From positions 62,001-126,000 of the forward strand of contig CAYVBQ010000004.1 in the NCBI GenBank assembly GCA_964449775.1: a DNA stretch of 64,000 bases, in the 5' to 3' direction. Every line of letters starts with the position of its first letter. Position 1 is the first letter of the stretch. The stretch comes from Fen-1258 sp964449775 (GTDB lineage: Bacteria > Bacteroidota > Ignavibacteria > Ignavibacteriales > Melioribacteraceae). Positions 6,981-17,004 of this stretch are shown piece by piece. A model generated the notes under the pieces. It worked only from the letters and a program-made list of their open reading frames with translations. It was not told the origin of the DNA and ran no database searches. A program made the translations under genes and the position numbers.

Positions 6981-9689
6981 TCAGTAATAGTAACCAATTG
7001 TGAAATAGAAAAACGTACGCCCCCAAACAATCGCGCTGTTAGAAAGGTTATTGATGAAGTAAAAGCTTTTTCCAACAGAGAAATCCGCCGGTCCTACAGG
7101 AGTATTAAATGACACCGTTGCCCCAACGCCATGTCTTAAATCTTTGAAGCGGATCTGTTCCCTCTCTTCCCAAATAGATCCAAGATCGTAGCGCGCTTTA
7201 AGGTATGTATCGAAAAATAATTTGACCGGAAGTTTATACCGGTATTCAAGCGATGTCAGCAAAATCTGTCTTCCGCGAAATTCGTATTCACGTAATCCAA
7301 AAAAGGAATTCTGTCCGCCGAAAGAGAATTGCTGGCTTAGGGGAAGTGTTCTATCACCCGTCCCGATTACAGCCCTAATGCTGAGAGTGTTTATACTTCG
7401 GTAAGTAATAATATTTTTATAATCCAGATAAAATTTAGTGTAACTAATATCGCCGCCCAGAGCAGTCTGCGCAGTTTCGTAGAAACCCTTTACTAAGAAC
7501 CCTACTGTTGGATAAGGATATTCGTTTTGTGAATCTATAGAAAGAGAAAAACGCAAACTTGAAATATCTTTCATATAAGTTGGGCCTGTGTAGTCAAATT
7601 TGTTTTTTATCTCGTCACGTTGATAACGAGCTTCAATTAGAATGTTGCCAAACTTTTCAACTTGTGCACCGACTCCGAATGAACCGCCATAATATATCTG
7701 TCTGTATTCTCCTGTTTTGCTTCTTGAGAATCTATTCGCAGCGCGAAGTGTGTCGTCACGATAGATGCTCACATCGTTGAATTCATGAAACGCACGTACC
7801 TTGTAGGTATAGTAAGAATCAAAAACACGGTTAGCTTTTTGTTCTAGACTTAGCGAACGATTCCGAGTACCGCCAGATAAAGTTGCACCAATTTCAGTTC
7901 CGGTGCCGTTGAAATTCTCGTCACGAATGTCCATTGAAAACTGCGTTAAGTTTTCGTTATCAATTCTCAACCCCATGCGAATGACGTTAGAAATTTTTTC
8001 TTCAACATTTAGTCTTAACTCATTCTCCCCAGATATCGGCACAATTGTCAGATCAATCTGATCAAATAAATTAGTGCTCCTAAGATTAGTCAACCCTTTC
8101 TCTGCAAGGTCATATTTGAACAGGTCACCGGCTTTCAAAGGAAACTCTCGTGTAATGATTCTATCCTTTGTTTTAGTGTTTCCCTCAATAATAATTTTCG
8201 AAATAAATCCTTCGCTAAGTTTAATTAAGAGAGTGTTTGATTTTTCGTCGAACGCAATTTTTTCTATTCGGGCAAGTGATGATCCCGTCTGTTTATACAT
8301 TCGCAGAATATTAAGAGCCACTTTAAATGTTTTTCCCGGATTAAATGGTTTGTTCAACAACGCGGTTGTTATGCCGAGCACCTTAACCATGTTTGTATCC
8401 GATGCGCCTTCGATATTAATATTGCCAACTTTTTGATTCTCAATTGAGTTAATTGTGATAAAAGATTTTTCGTCCCGCTCCTCAACATTAACAGAAAGGT
8501 CTTTCCAATATCCTTCGGTGAAGAGATAGTAAAGATGGTAAATTAAATCGCTGCTGGAGACAGAATCCTTATCTATTATTTTACTATAAAGATTTTTTTC
8601 AAGCTCTCCGGGATTATCGTTCAAAGACAAATTTCTAAAAACTTTTTCATTGTCTGATAAATTATTTCTGAATCGCTTTTCATACTCTGCTATCACTTTG
8701 TTTGCGACGGGTTTTGCCGCGTCATATCCGGCTTTGATTGCGTGGGCAAGATTTGTAAAGTCAGAGTTTTTCTTCGCAGCTAAATCCGGCTGTATGATGA
8801 AATCGGCATCTTCCAACTGACGATCATTTAATATTTTCATCGGTATACTTACCAGTTGATCGGCAATAGTCCATGGGAAATTCAAATTGTTTTCGGTATA
8901 AAGAGGGCTGGAGGTATTTACAGCCACAATTAGGTTTGCGCCAAGCTCACGTGTTTCTTTAACCGGAACGTTTGCAACCAATCCACCATCGACCAACAAT
9001 AAAGAATCTTTTTTCACCGGCGGCAAAAGAAGTGTAACGCTGGAACTTGCCCGCATTGCTAATCCAAGCGGTCCTTTGTCAATTAAAATCTTTTTTCCGG
9101 AAATTAGATCGGTGCTTACTGCCCGGTATTTGTAAATAAAATTATCATAATTTTCATCGGCAAGAATTGGCGCGTTTATGGCAAGGAGATTTAAATTATT
9201 GGCGGCACGCTGACCGGAACTGATTGACGTAGGGATGATAGGATTTAGTCCATCCATTATTAACGAGACGATCGCGCGGTCTTCTGAAATTTTTTGATCA
9301 ATAAATAGATCGTTACGAGTGGATTGTTTGGAAGAGAAAAAATCATCCCACGCGGTGTATCGTAAAACAGAATCAAGCTCGTCTATTGAATAACCGGCGG
9401 AATAAAGTCCTCCCACAATGCTGCCCATACTTGTACCGACAATAATTTCGATGGGGATATTATCTTCTTCAAAAGCGCGTATAACGCCCAACTGAGAAAT
9501 TGAACGAGCTCCGCCACCGCTTAATGCAAGTCCTATTTTAGGAAGACGGGCGTGAACCTTTTCAATCAAACCGAAAGGAATAGTTTTTTCGGTGAGGTCT
9601 AACTTAAGCGTGGTTATATTTTGGGCGGAGAGTTCTAAAGCAAGAAATAGAGTAAGAAAGAAAACTTTTTTTGTTAATGACGGTTTCAT
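6981..9689 (-). CDS. Patatin-like phospholipase fused to POTRA and outer-membrane barrel
   Basis: The 902-residue product has a signal peptide (about 1-23). Its patatin domain shows the oxyanion loop GGGAR (58-62), nucleophile GTSMG with Ser87, and dyad Asp in DGG (234-236). A POTRA-like region follows near 420-590 (INIEGASDTNMVKV, KIIIEGNTKTKDRIITREF). The C-terminus is a BamA/TamA-type 16-strand barrel (about 600-902), with motif FGGQNSFFGLREYEFRG and a terminal aromatic IGYYY. This is the type Vd (PlpD-like) order, in which the barrel carries the lipase domain across or onto the outer membrane. The catalytic residues are intact, so a lipid esterase or phospholipase activity is likely. The gene stands alone between the IVS-type remnant and yidC. 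Confidence 0.9.
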   Translation of the reverse strand: MKPSLTKKVFFLTLFLALELSAQNITTLKLDLTEKTIPFGLIEKVHARLPKIGLALSGGGARSISQLGVIRAFEEDNIPIEIIVGTSMGSIVGGLYSAGYSIDELDSVLRYTAWDDFFSSKQSTRNDLFIDQKISEDRAIVSLIMDGLNPIIPTSISSGQRAANNLNLLAINAPILADENYDNFIYKYRAVSTDLISGKKILIDKGPLGLAMRASSSVTLLLPPVKKDSLLLVDGGLVANVPVKETRELGANLIVAVNTSSPLYTENNLNFPWTIADQLVSIPMKILNDRQLEDADFIIQPDLAAKKNSDFTNLAHAIKAGYDAAKPVANKVIAEYEKRFRNNLSDNEKVFRNLSLNDNPGELEKNLYSKIIDKDSVSSSDLIYHLYYLFTEGYWKDLSVNVEERDEKSFITINSIENQKVGNINIEGASDTNMVKVLGITTALLNKPFNPGKTFKVALNILRMYKQTGSSLARIEKIAFDEKSNTLLIKLSEGFISKIIIEGNTKTKDRIITREFPLKAGDLFKYDLAEKGLTNLRSTNLFDQIDLTIVPISGENELRLNVEEKISNVIRMGLRIDNENLTQFSMDIRDENFNGTGTEIGATLSGGTRNRSLSLEQKANRVFDSYYTYKVRAFHEFNDVSIYRDDTLRAANRFSRSKTGEYRQIYYGGSFGVGAQVEKFGNILIEARYQRDEIKNKFDYTGPTYMKDISSLRFSLSIDSQNEYPYPTVGFLVKGFYETAQTALGGDISYTKFYLDYKNIITYRSINTLSIRAVIGTGDRTLPLSQQFSFGGQNSFFGLREYEFRGRQILLTSLEYRYKLPVKLFFDTYLKARYDLGSIWEEREQIRFKDLRHGVGATVSFNTPVGPADFSVGKSFYFINNLSNSAIVWGRTFFYFTIGYYY

Positions 9690-9769
9690 TAAATAATTAT
9701 TCCAACTCTATTTCTTACGGCAAGATGCTAAAATTAAATACCTTTAATCAAGTAGCCCTGAACCGGGAT

Positions 9770-11620
9770 TTATTTTTTTTTCTGTGAAGCTTTTTTCTGT
9801 ACTTGTGCCTGCTTTTCTGCAGATTCCATCATGCGCGCCATAAAGCCTTTCTTCTTATTTGGGTTTGCCACCGGCACCAGTTCAACTCCATCGTGTTTAT
9901 GATTGATATAGTATTGTTGTCCAATCGAAAGTAAATTGAACATGAAATAGTAAAGATTCAACCCCGAAGGAAGGCTCATAAACATTACGGTCATCATAAT
10001 CGGCATAAGATAAATCAATGCTTTTTGTGAAGGATCTTTAACGGTCATCTTTTGTTGGATAAACATAGTTAGCCCCATCAGCAGTGCAAGACCGCTTATG
10101 ATGTCAACGTTGAAGAGAGGAATTTTAAATGGCAGTTTGTAAATAACGTCCGGTGAAGAAAGGTTGGTCATCCACAACATAAATGGTTGTTGACGAATTT
10201 CAATAGTAACATTGAACAAACTCCACAAAGCAATTAGAATGGGCATCTGTAAAAGCATGGGCAAACATCCGCCCATGGGGTTGATACCATAGGTAGAGTA
10301 GAGCTTCATCGTTTCTTGCTGAACTTTTTGCGGATTGTCTTTGTGTTTCTCTTTCAGTTCGGTGATCTTCGGCTGAAGCATCTGCATCTTCTTCATAGAC
10401 TTCATGCTTTGGCGTGTGAGCGGATGAAGCGCGAATTTTATAATGATTGAGAAAAGAATTATTACGATACCAAAGTTCGAAATGAAGCTGTGGAGAAATT
10501 TGAATAATGGTAAAAGAATAAATTCCGAAATAGGTCTGATGATAAACTTCAATCCGAAGAAACTTCCAAACTCAAAAACAGTTTGAAAATTTTTTCCGTA
10601 TGATTTGAGGACGCTATAATCAATTGGTCCTAAATAAAGCGTAAAAGAATCTTTTTGAAACTTTTCGTTTTTAAAAGGAATCTTTAAGCAGGCGCTGTAA
10701 ATTTCACGTGTGCCGTAACCGTTTAGAATATGGTTTCCTTCAAAGTATGCCCCGCCCTCGCTGTTTGGTGTATTTGGAGCGAGAATCATTGCAAAATATT
10801 TGTTGCGGGTTGCAACCCAATCCACCGTACCGTTAATATCCTTCTCTACTTTTTCACCGACCGTGCTCGCATCAATCATTACCTGCTCGTCGCCGGAGAA
10901 AGCGCTGGCGTTTGCATGAGTAGCCTCGTCAACAGAGTTCTCTTCGAGAAAATTTAATCCGTTAGACCATTCAACGTCATATCTATAACTGCTGATTACA
11001 TCATTCATGTTTTCAAGTTCAACATCAATTTTAGATGCGTAATCATCACCATAGAAAAGAAAATTCTTTTTTATCGATTTGCCGTTATCTGTGGTGAAAG
11101 TGTAGTTAACCGAAACAGAATCTTTGCCGCTAATCTTATAATAATAGTTATTCGCATTCGATGTGAAATCGATTACAGAAGTGTTAACTCGTTTTCCGTC
11201 TTTTGTAACAAAGATGATGTTAAAATCGCCGCCATCCTTAGACGTGTTCACCAGCTGCACATATTGATTATAAAAATTTGTGTCTTTAACTTGGCTGTGG
11301 TACCAAGTCTTGTATTTTTTTAAGAAGTATCTTCTGATTTTTGCGCCGCGGCTTGTAAGTTCAATTTTTGCAAGATCGGTTTCAACAGTTATAATTTTTT
11401 CCTCAAGCCTCTTTGAACTAAAAGGAATAGATTCTTCCCGAGTCTTAGAATCTTCTTTTGGTTTTACCGCTTCTTTTGTTGAGAGAGTGTCTTTCTTTTC
11501 AACGGCAGTTGTATCAGATTTCTTTTTTTGTGGAGGTTGCGGTGCTGGCGAATTGAAGTAGAGCCACGTTACTAAAATTATTCCTATAAGTATAAATGCG
11601 ATGGAAGTATTCTTGTCCAT
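9770..11620 (-). CDS. yidC: Membrane protein insertase YidC
   Basis: The 616-residue product has the full Gram-negative layout. It starts with an N-terminal membrane anchor (AFILIGIILVTWLYF) and a Pro/Lys/Glu-rich linker. A large periplasmic beta domain (about 70-340) follows, then the conserved C-terminal insertase core (about 355-590) with FGIVIILFSIIIKFALHPLT, the coiled cytoplasmic loop LQPKITELKEKHKDNPQKVQ, NPMGGCLPMLLQMPI and LPSGLNLYYFMFN. The tail is basic (KKASQKKK), probably ribosome-binding. It inserts membrane proteins alone or with SecYEG. It is the last gene of the rpmH-rnpA-yidD-yidC group. Confidence 0.97.
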   Translation of the reverse strand: MDKNTSIAFILIGIILVTWLYFNSPAPQPPQKKKSDTTAVEKKDTLSTKEAVKPKEDSKTREESIPFSSKRLEEKIITVETDLAKIELTSRGAKIRRYFLKKYKTWYHSQVKDTNFYNQYVQLVNTSKDGGDFNIIFVTKDGKRVNTSVIDFTSNANNYYYKISGKDSVSVNYTFTTDNGKSIKKNFLFYGDDYASKIDVELENMNDVISSYRYDVEWSNGLNFLEENSVDEATHANASAFSGDEQVMIDASTVGEKVEKDINGTVDWVATRNKYFAMILAPNTPNSEGGAYFEGNHILNGYGTREIYSACLKIPFKNEKFQKDSFTLYLGPIDYSVLKSYGKNFQTVFEFGSFFGLKFIIRPISEFILLPLFKFLHSFISNFGIVIILFSIIIKFALHPLTRQSMKSMKKMQMLQPKITELKEKHKDNPQKVQQETMKLYSTYGINPMGGCLPMLLQMPILIALWSLFNVTIEIRQQPFMLWMTNLSSPDVIYKLPFKIPLFNVDIISGLALLMGLTMFIQQKMTVKDPSQKALIYLMPIMMTVMFMSLPSGLNLYYFMFNLLSIGQQYYINHKHDGVELVPVANPNKKKGFMARMMESAEKQAQVQKKASQKKK

Positions 11621-11698
11621 TCAGTTTCCTGTTGATTGTCACCGCTTTGTGCGACGAGTTCATTTTAAAAGAATCAAAGATTTATTGCATTACGAAAA

Positions 11699-11908
11699 TT
11701 ATTCAACGGGATCTAAACCACCTTTGTTGAACGGATTACATCTTAAAATCCGCCATGCTGCTTTTCCGCTCCCTTTCAATGCGCCATGCTTAGTAATTGC
11801 TTGAACTGCGTATTCAGAGCATGTTGGATAAAACCGGCATGAAGGTGGAAACAGCGGCGAAATTAATTTTTGATAGAGCTTAATAAGATTTATCATTACA
11901 AATCGCAT
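11699..11908 (-). CDS. yidD: Membrane protein insertion efficiency factor YidD
   Basis: The 69-residue product matches the YidD/haemolytic-domain family throughout: INLIKLYQKLISPLFPPSCR, FYPTCSEYAVQAI, HGALKGSGKAAWRILRCNPF and GGLDPV. The cysteines and the (R)FxPTCSEYA box are intact. The family is a small amphipathic membrane-associated protein that assists YidC-dependent insertion. It starts directly after the rnpA stop codon and is followed by yidC, the standard order. Confidence 0.96.
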   Translation of the reverse strand: MRFVMINLIKLYQKLISPLFPPSCRFYPTCSEYAVQAITKHGALKGSGKAAWRILRCNPFNKGGLDPVE

Positions 11909-11909
11909 T

Positions 11910-12308
11910 TCAAAGTTTCGTCTTAACCTGGTTCATCAAATCAACAACTTCCGGCAATACCTCTTTCAAAAAAATCTTTTTGCGGTTTTTTTGATTAACC
12001 ATATTGGGCGAGAACACAATTAACAGACTCACTCTTTTTAACTCGATCAACTCTTTGAGTTCTGTTTTATTCTGCCGGAAGGATTCACGAAACAACCGCT
12101 TAACTCTGTTTCTCCAAACAGCATTGCCGCTCTTTCTTGAAACAGCAAAAGCTGCTTTAATTCCACTCGTTTCAGATTCTCTTTGAATGAAAAAAACAGC
12201 TTTGAATTTTTGTGAAGAAGAAAATAATATTTCTCCAGCTGAATAAACTAAATCGAATTCGTTTTTACTTTTGATTCTCTCTTTTGCAGAAAGACCAAAC
12301 TGTTTCAA
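11910..12308 (-). CDS. rnpA: Ribonuclease P protein component
   Basis: The 132-residue product shows the RnpA pattern: GLSAKERIKSKNEFDLVYSAG at the start, AAFAVSRKSGNAVWRNRVKR with the RNR RNA-binding motif, and LFRESFRQNK. It is the protein subunit that helps the RNase P RNA cut tRNA 5' leaders. The start is TTG at 12308, placed immediately after the rpmH stop codon with no gap, so translation is probably coupled to rpmH. The RNase P RNA gene itself is not in the window. Confidence 0.95.
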   Translation of the reverse strand: MKQFGLSAKERIKSKNEFDLVYSAGEILFSSSQKFKAVFFIQRESETSGIKAAFAVSRKSGNAVWRNRVKRLFRESFRQNKTELKELIELKRVSLLIVFSPNMVNQKNRKKIFLKEVLPEVVDLMNQVKTKL

Positions 12309-12455
12309 TTATGCTTCGTCGCTGACTGTTAATTTTTTTCTGCCTCTAGCTCTTCTGCGCGCAAGAACTTTACGTCCATTTGCTGTCGACATTCTTTCAC
12401 GAAAGCCGTGTTTATTTTTTCTTTTTGTTCTACTTGGTTGAAAAGTACGCTTCAT
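12309..12455 (-). CDS. rpmH: 50S ribosomal protein L34
   Basis: The 48-residue frame begins MKRTFQPSRTKRKNKHGF and continues RERMSTANGRKVLARRRARG. This is the highly conserved L34 sequence with its arginine-rich core; an acidic SDEA tail is added at the end. It is a structural protein of the large ribosomal subunit. It is the first gene of the group with rnpA, yidD and yidC and has a candidate promoter about 30 bp upstream. Confidence 0.97.
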   Translation of the reverse strand: MKRTFQPSRTKRKNKHGFRERMSTANGRKVLARRRARGRKKLTVSDEA

Positions 12456-12483
12456 TTTATAACCTAATACATTTGAAAGTGGC

Positions 12484-12516
12484 GCAAAATTACGGAATTA
12501 ATAGATAATTACCAAA
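12484..12516 (-). promoter_or_regulatory. Candidate rpmH promoter (Bacteroidota-type)
   Basis: On the minus strand TTTG (12516-12513) and TAATTTTGC (12492-12484) are 20 bases apart. This fits the Bacteroidota consensus TTTG at -33 and TAnnTTTG at -7. A sigma-70-like reading, TTGGTA then TAATTT with 17 bases between, overlaps it. It lies about 30 bases before the rpmH ATG. Confidence 0.35.
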
Positions 12517-12945
12517 GTTGAGATGAAAAATTGAACCGTTTGATGGAAGAATTTAGCAGCAATCTTACAATTTGTATCAATTTCTATGTTTTATTCCCAA
12601 TTGATAACAGATGAAATATCACTGCTGGTTAAATACCGGGCTAAAGAATGATTAAATCAAGAATTGGAGAACCTAACTCTTTAAAACAATAGGGCGGCAA
12701 CCTCAGTGAACAGACCAGCCGAGTACCATTCACCAAAATAACCGCCGCCATCGAGAAAGCTTATTAATTTTTGATGCTTTCTATAAAATAAGAGGGTGCT
12801 TATTTGTTATATATAAGACAATCATTGTGCCAGTAAACATCCGTTATTTGTGACTGAAAATGAGGTATAACGAGAGGAAGCGTGTTTCACTTTGGGTTTG
12901 TTTATTAAAAAGAGTCATCATTAATGTCTTTAGTTTAAAAAGAAA
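12517..12945. other. Intergenic stretch between rpmH and a T9SS cargo gene
   Basis: About 430 bases hold no gene that I can support. I looked for a replication origin because rpmH often lies near dnaA. I found neither dnaA nor a cluster of TTATCCACA-like boxes. The piece 12690-12760 is locally GC-richer (AGGGCGGCAACC...CCGCCGCC) without an identifiable function. Confidence 0.5.
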
Positions 12946-12965
12946 AATCCCGCCGCAGCGGGATT
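12946..12965 (-). terminator. Strong rho-independent terminator of the 1336-aa T9SS protein gene
   Basis: AATCCCGC and GCGGGATT pair perfectly around a 4-base loop. On the minus strand they are followed by TTTCTTTTT. This lies 28 bases past the stop codon of the 1336-residue T9SS protein gene. Confidence 0.9.
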
Positions 12966-12993
12966 CTTCTTACTTACTTATTTAACCACACCC

Positions 12994-15900
12994 TTACTTC
13001 ATCAAGATCATTTTCTTGCTAATGTTAACATTGTTGCCGCTTAATTTGTAGATGTACATTCCGCTTGCTAGCTTGCTTGCATCGAAGTTGACTTTGTGTT
13101 GACCGCTTGCTAACTGATTATTAATTAAGTCGGCAACTTCTTCGCCAAGTACGTTATAAACTTTCAGAGAATACATTCCGGCTTCAGGAACTACGAACTG
13201 AATTGTTGTTGATGGATTGAATGGGTTCGGATAGTTCTGAGCAAGTTTGTATTCATTTGGTATTACGCTGTTATCTTCAACGTCAGTTGTACCATTGCTA
13301 CTGGAGATCACGAATACTTTACCTTCTTTTGTTCCAACATAAATATCGCTGGAGTTTGGATTAACCATCATCGCACTTACTCCAAATCCTCCCATACCAA
13401 GTGATGACCATGTTGTGCCGTTATCTGAAGAAACGTAAACACCATTTGTTAATGAGCTAACATAAATCTTTCCGCTCAAGTCAACAGAGATTGAGTATAC
13501 AAATGTTATGTTAAGTGATGTTTTTGTAAAGCTCATTCCGCCGTCAAGAGATCTGTAAAGTCCGTCTCCATATGTTCCGGCAAATATTGCACTTGATGTT
13601 GATGCAAGAGACCAGATAACTTCATAACCGCTTGTTATTTTTGTCCAGTTCAAACCATCTGTGCATTTGAATATTCCACCACCGGCTGTTCCGGCAAATA
13701 CATTTCCGTTACTTGTAACTGTGAGAGATTGAACTGCTAAAAAAGCACCAAGACCGTTATTGATTTGTGTCCATGTTGTTCCGCCATTTGTTGATTTGTA
13801 GATTCCAAATCCCCATGTAGCGGCATATATTGATCCGTTATAAGAAACGATAGAGTGAACATCTTTTCCTGATAGACTTGTTAATACCCAAGTTGAACCA
13901 TTGTATTTGTAAACACCTTGTTCTGTTGCTGCGAATATGATTCCACCGCTGATGTTGAGTGACCAGATGAATGCTACATTCATGCTTGTATTGATTCTAA
14001 CCCATGTCTTTCCGGCATCTGTTGATTGGTATATCTTTCCACCCCATGTTCCGGCGTAAATAGCATTGCCGCTGTAAGCTAATGTGTAGACAATTTCGCC
14101 TTGTGCGAATGAACTTACATTAGTCCAGCTTCCGCCTGTGCTTCCACCACCAGTATTTCCACCAGTACTTGTTCCGTTGATAGTAATCATAGCACTTGAT
14201 GAATTATTGTTTGGATTAGGATCTAGTGTAGAGCTTGCTGAGATTGCAGCTATGTTGGTAATTTTTTTGTCAACTGGAATTTGACCACCGAACAGAACAT
14301 AGTTGAACTGACCCATGCCTATGAGAGACTTGCAAATCATCTGACCATTTTGAACTCCGCTGATAAAGTTTACCGCCGCAAATGGTGCAAGTACAGATCC
14401 GGTAATATCTATCCCTTGAATTGTTAATGATGTTGCCTGATAGAAATTAAATAGAACATTACTGATTGCAGTTCCGTTTACAACCAAGCCGCCTGTCCAT
14501 GTCAATGTTGTTCCGCCAATGTTTACAAGAACTACAGATCCGTTTGGAACATTTATACTAACATTGTTTGCCGATGATAAGTTAGATCCGGTTACCGTGA
14601 ATACATTTAAATAAGGATCGGAACCGGTTAATGTTAATCCGCCATATTGGAATGTTGTTGTTCCGTTCACTGTAGAAGTAGAAAGTGTAGTTGATAAGTT
14701 TTCAAGATATACTTTTGCTGAAGCAAAGTTGATTGGACTGTCTTTACGCAATGTACCACCTGTAATGCTAACATTCGATTGTGGTAAATTGGTTGCGTGT
14801 CCGTAAACAACATTACCGTTGTAGATTGCGCCGCTTATATAGTTTAGATCATTGCCAACTATTAATACATCACCGCTGTTTGACGGTAATTTATCACCCA
14901 TGCTATAGTTTGCAAACTGAGCATTACGTCCAACAGCAACTTTGCCTTGTGTATCGGAAGATGGTTGGTTTGCATCTTCAATTACGAATAAGTTAAAATC
15001 TTTTGCAACGCCAAGATCGAATACAGAGTTATTAACTTGACCGCAATCAACTTTAACTCTTATTGTTAATGTTGCATATGCACCATTTGCAAGTGTTCCT
15101 ACTGTCCAAATTCCGGTTGTAGGATTATATGAACCATGTGAAGCTGTGTTCGAAACATAGTTCAAGCCGGTTGGTAATAAATCTGTTACTTGAACACCGT
15201 TGGCTGTGTTTGGTCCAAGGTTAGTAGCTTTAATTGTGAATGTTACATAATCATCGCATTGTGGATTCGGTTTATCAACTGTTTTTTCAATTTTCACATC
15301 AGCCTTATCTTCGCAGATTACATTTACTGTCCATGTGCTTTCGTCAATTACTGTCCCGTGAGAAGCGCCGCCAACCGGATTGTTAATAGGATGACCTTCT
15401 GCGCGAACTGTATTTACTAATTGTCCGCAATCTTTATCGCCTGTCAAATAAGTCATTGTAAATGTAGTCGACTGATGAGGATCGAGAATGTCTATGTGTT
15501 TAATTAAATGGTTACCACTTGTATTCAACATTGCGTCGAATATATCAATACCGCCATGCAGTTGAATATCACCGCAGTTCTCAACCAAGAATGAATAAGT
15601 AATTGTTTCACCCTTGTTGTATGATTGCCTGCTGGTTGTTTTAGTAATATTTACGCAAGTTTTATAGTAACCGAAATCGATGGTAAGATTATCACCACAG
15701 TTCAAGTTTACTGTAACTGTTTCATTCTTGTTCGCGTCGCTGTCTTTTGAATCATCTGTGCCTCTATTCTTTGGTGATGAGTACCATTTTGTTTGAGCTG
15801 TATTGAATAGTGCGCCGCCTGTTGCATAATTGGAAGCTGCAACTCTTACTCCATATGTTCCATTGGATAAGTTTGCAAATTCATAATAACCGTTTACATC

Positions 15901-17004
15901 TGTTGTTTTAGTTGTTGTTACTGTTGTGCCTTGTAATAATTCAACTATAACGCCTGCAATTCCTTTTTCACCGGTATCTTGAATTCCGTTTGCATTTGCA
16001 TCGTGCCATACAAAATCGCCAATCTTATTTTTGCATTCTTTATAAAGACCTGCATCCCATGTTAAATCATTTTCGCCGGCAGTTAAAGTTGTGCAAATTG
16101 TTTTGCCTGTTGTAACATCTGCATCAGAATCTTTTGCATCATCTGATCCGGCATCTTTTGGTGAGAATGTATAGCCAGTTGGTTTTGTAAATTCTACGTA
16201 ATAATCGCCAGGAGTTAAATTTGTGAAAGAATAAATGCCGCTTGAGTTTGTAGTTGTTGTGGCAACCAACGTTCCGGTACAAGTATAAAGTTTTACTGTT
16301 ACGTTTGCTATTCCTGATTCGCCTGCATCTTGAATGCCGTTTTTATTTGTGTCTTCCCAAACCTTATCACCAAGAGACGCTTTTAATGTTTCACCACAAA
16401 TCAAAAATCCCTTATCAACCGTTCCATTATCAAAATTTTCATTGATTGCAGTTGCGGCATCGTTTATTTGACTGAATGTAAAACCATTCAAAGCCCCGCC
16501 GCCAATTGCTGTTTCTGCAAATGCCAAGAAAGCATTTACTTTCATTCCGGTGAAAGGACCTGTTGCAATTGCGAGATCTCCAAGATTAGTTGAATTATTA
16601 CCAATCTTACCGGCAGCATCGTAATAAACATTTAATTTCAATGCGGTTAATTGACCGGAGAGAACATTTATCTCGCTTGTTGGGTTGTTATAATTTTGTG
16701 TGTATGCTGCTGCGGTTCCGCCATCAGGTAGATAATTCATTACATCTGTAGCGGATGTAAGTGTCAGTTTGAAAGTTCCGCCAACAGTTAAACCGCTTGG
16801 GAATACTGTGGAGAAATATAAATCTCTAATTTTACCAGGTGTGCTGTTAGAAGGACTTCCCCATCCACCCTGTGTAAATGTTGTAAGCCCTTTAGTATCG
16901 CATCCGCTTGTTCCTCCGCTCTGAGCAAATGTAGGCACCGATAACAAAACGAAGAATGACCATATTAAAATCACTCTTAAGTAAGTTGTTAGTCGATTAT
17001 TCAC
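12994..17004 (-). CDS. Large T9SS-secreted protein: SdrD-B-like, DUF11-like, choice-of-anchor A, beta-propeller
   Basis: The 1336-residue product has a signal peptide (about 1-28). Two SdrD-B-like domains follow (about 210-320 and 325-445; GDKVWEDTNKNGIQDAGESG and GDFVWHDANANGIQDTGEKG). Two DUF11-like beta-sandwiches lie near 448-655. A choice-of-anchor A domain lies near 660-925 (FNLFVIEDA, GDVLIVGNDLNYISGAI). After a Gly/Ser/Thr linker comes a propeller-like region with Asp-box motifs (STDAGKTW, STNGGTTW, SSDNGTTW). A T9SS type A sorting domain ends the protein (about 1255-1336; LAQNYPNPFNPSTTI to SKKMILMK). It is probably a surface adhesin or stalk. It starts at GTG with AAGGAG 7 bases upstream. 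This is the largest gene in the window. Confidence 0.88.
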   Translation of the reverse strand: MNNRLTTYLRVILIWSFFVLLSVPTFAQSGGTSGCDTKGLTTFTQGGWGSPSNSTPGKIRDLYFSTVFPSGLTVGGTFKLTLTSATDVMNYLPDGGTAAAYTQNYNNPTSEINVLSGQLTALKLNVYYDAAGKIGNNSTNLGDLAIATGPFTGMKVNAFLAFAETAIGGGALNGFTFSQINDAATAINENFDNGTVDKGFLICGETLKASLGDKVWEDTNKNGIQDAGESGIANVTVKLYTCTGTLVATTTTNSSGIYSFTNLTPGDYYVEFTKPTGYTFSPKDAGSDDAKDSDADVTTGKTICTTLTAGENDLTWDAGLYKECKNKIGDFVWHDANANGIQDTGEKGIAGVIVELLQGTTVTTTKTTDVNGYYEFANLSNGTYGVRVAASNYATGGALFNTAQTKWYSSPKNRGTDDSKDSDANKNETVTVNLNCGDNLTIDFGYYKTCVNITKTTSRQSYNKGETITYSFLVENCGDIQLHGGIDIFDAMLNTSGNHLIKHIDILDPHQSTTFTMTYLTGDKDCGQLVNTVRAEGHPINNPVGGASHGTVIDESTWTVNVICEDKADVKIEKTVDKPNPQCDDYVTFTIKATNLGPNTANGVQVTDLLPTGLNYVSNTASHGSYNPTTGIWTVGTLANGAYATLTIRVKVDCGQVNNSVFDLGVAKDFNLFVIEDANQPSSDTQGKVAVGRNAQFANYSMGDKLPSNSGDVLIVGNDLNYISGAIYNGNVVYGHATNLPQSNVSITGGTLRKDSPINFASAKVYLENLSTTLSTSTVNGTTTFQYGGLTLTGSDPYLNVFTVTGSNLSSANNVSINVPNGSVVLVNIGGTTLTWTGGLVVNGTAISNVLFNFYQATSLTIQGIDITGSVLAPFAAVNFISGVQNGQMICKSLIGMGQFNYVLFGGQIPVDKKITNIAAISASSTLDPNPNNNSSSAMITINGTSTGGNTGGGSTGGSWTNVSSFAQGEIVYTLAYSGNAIYAGTWGGKIYQSTDAGKTWVRINTSMNVAFIWSLNISGGIIFAATEQGVYKYNGSTWVLTSLSGKDVHSIVSYNGSIYAATWGFGIYKSTNGGTTWTQINNGLGAFLAVQSLTVTSNGNVFAGTAGGGIFKCTDGLNWTKITSGYEVIWSLASTSSAIFAGTYGDGLYRSLDGGMSFTKTSLNITFVYSISVDLSGKIYVSSLTNGVYVSSDNGTTWSSLGMGGFGVSAMMVNPNSSDIYVGTKEGKVFVISSSNGTTDVEDNSVIPNEYKLAQNYPNPFNPSTTIQFVVPEAGMYSLKVYNVLGEEVADLINNQLASGQHKVNFDASKLASGMYIYKLSGNNVNISKKMILMK

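Noticed and set aside
12456..12993. Replication origin next to rpmH
   Set aside because: The rpmH-rnpA-yidD-yidC order often lies near oriC, but there is no dnaA and no cluster of DnaA boxes in the window.
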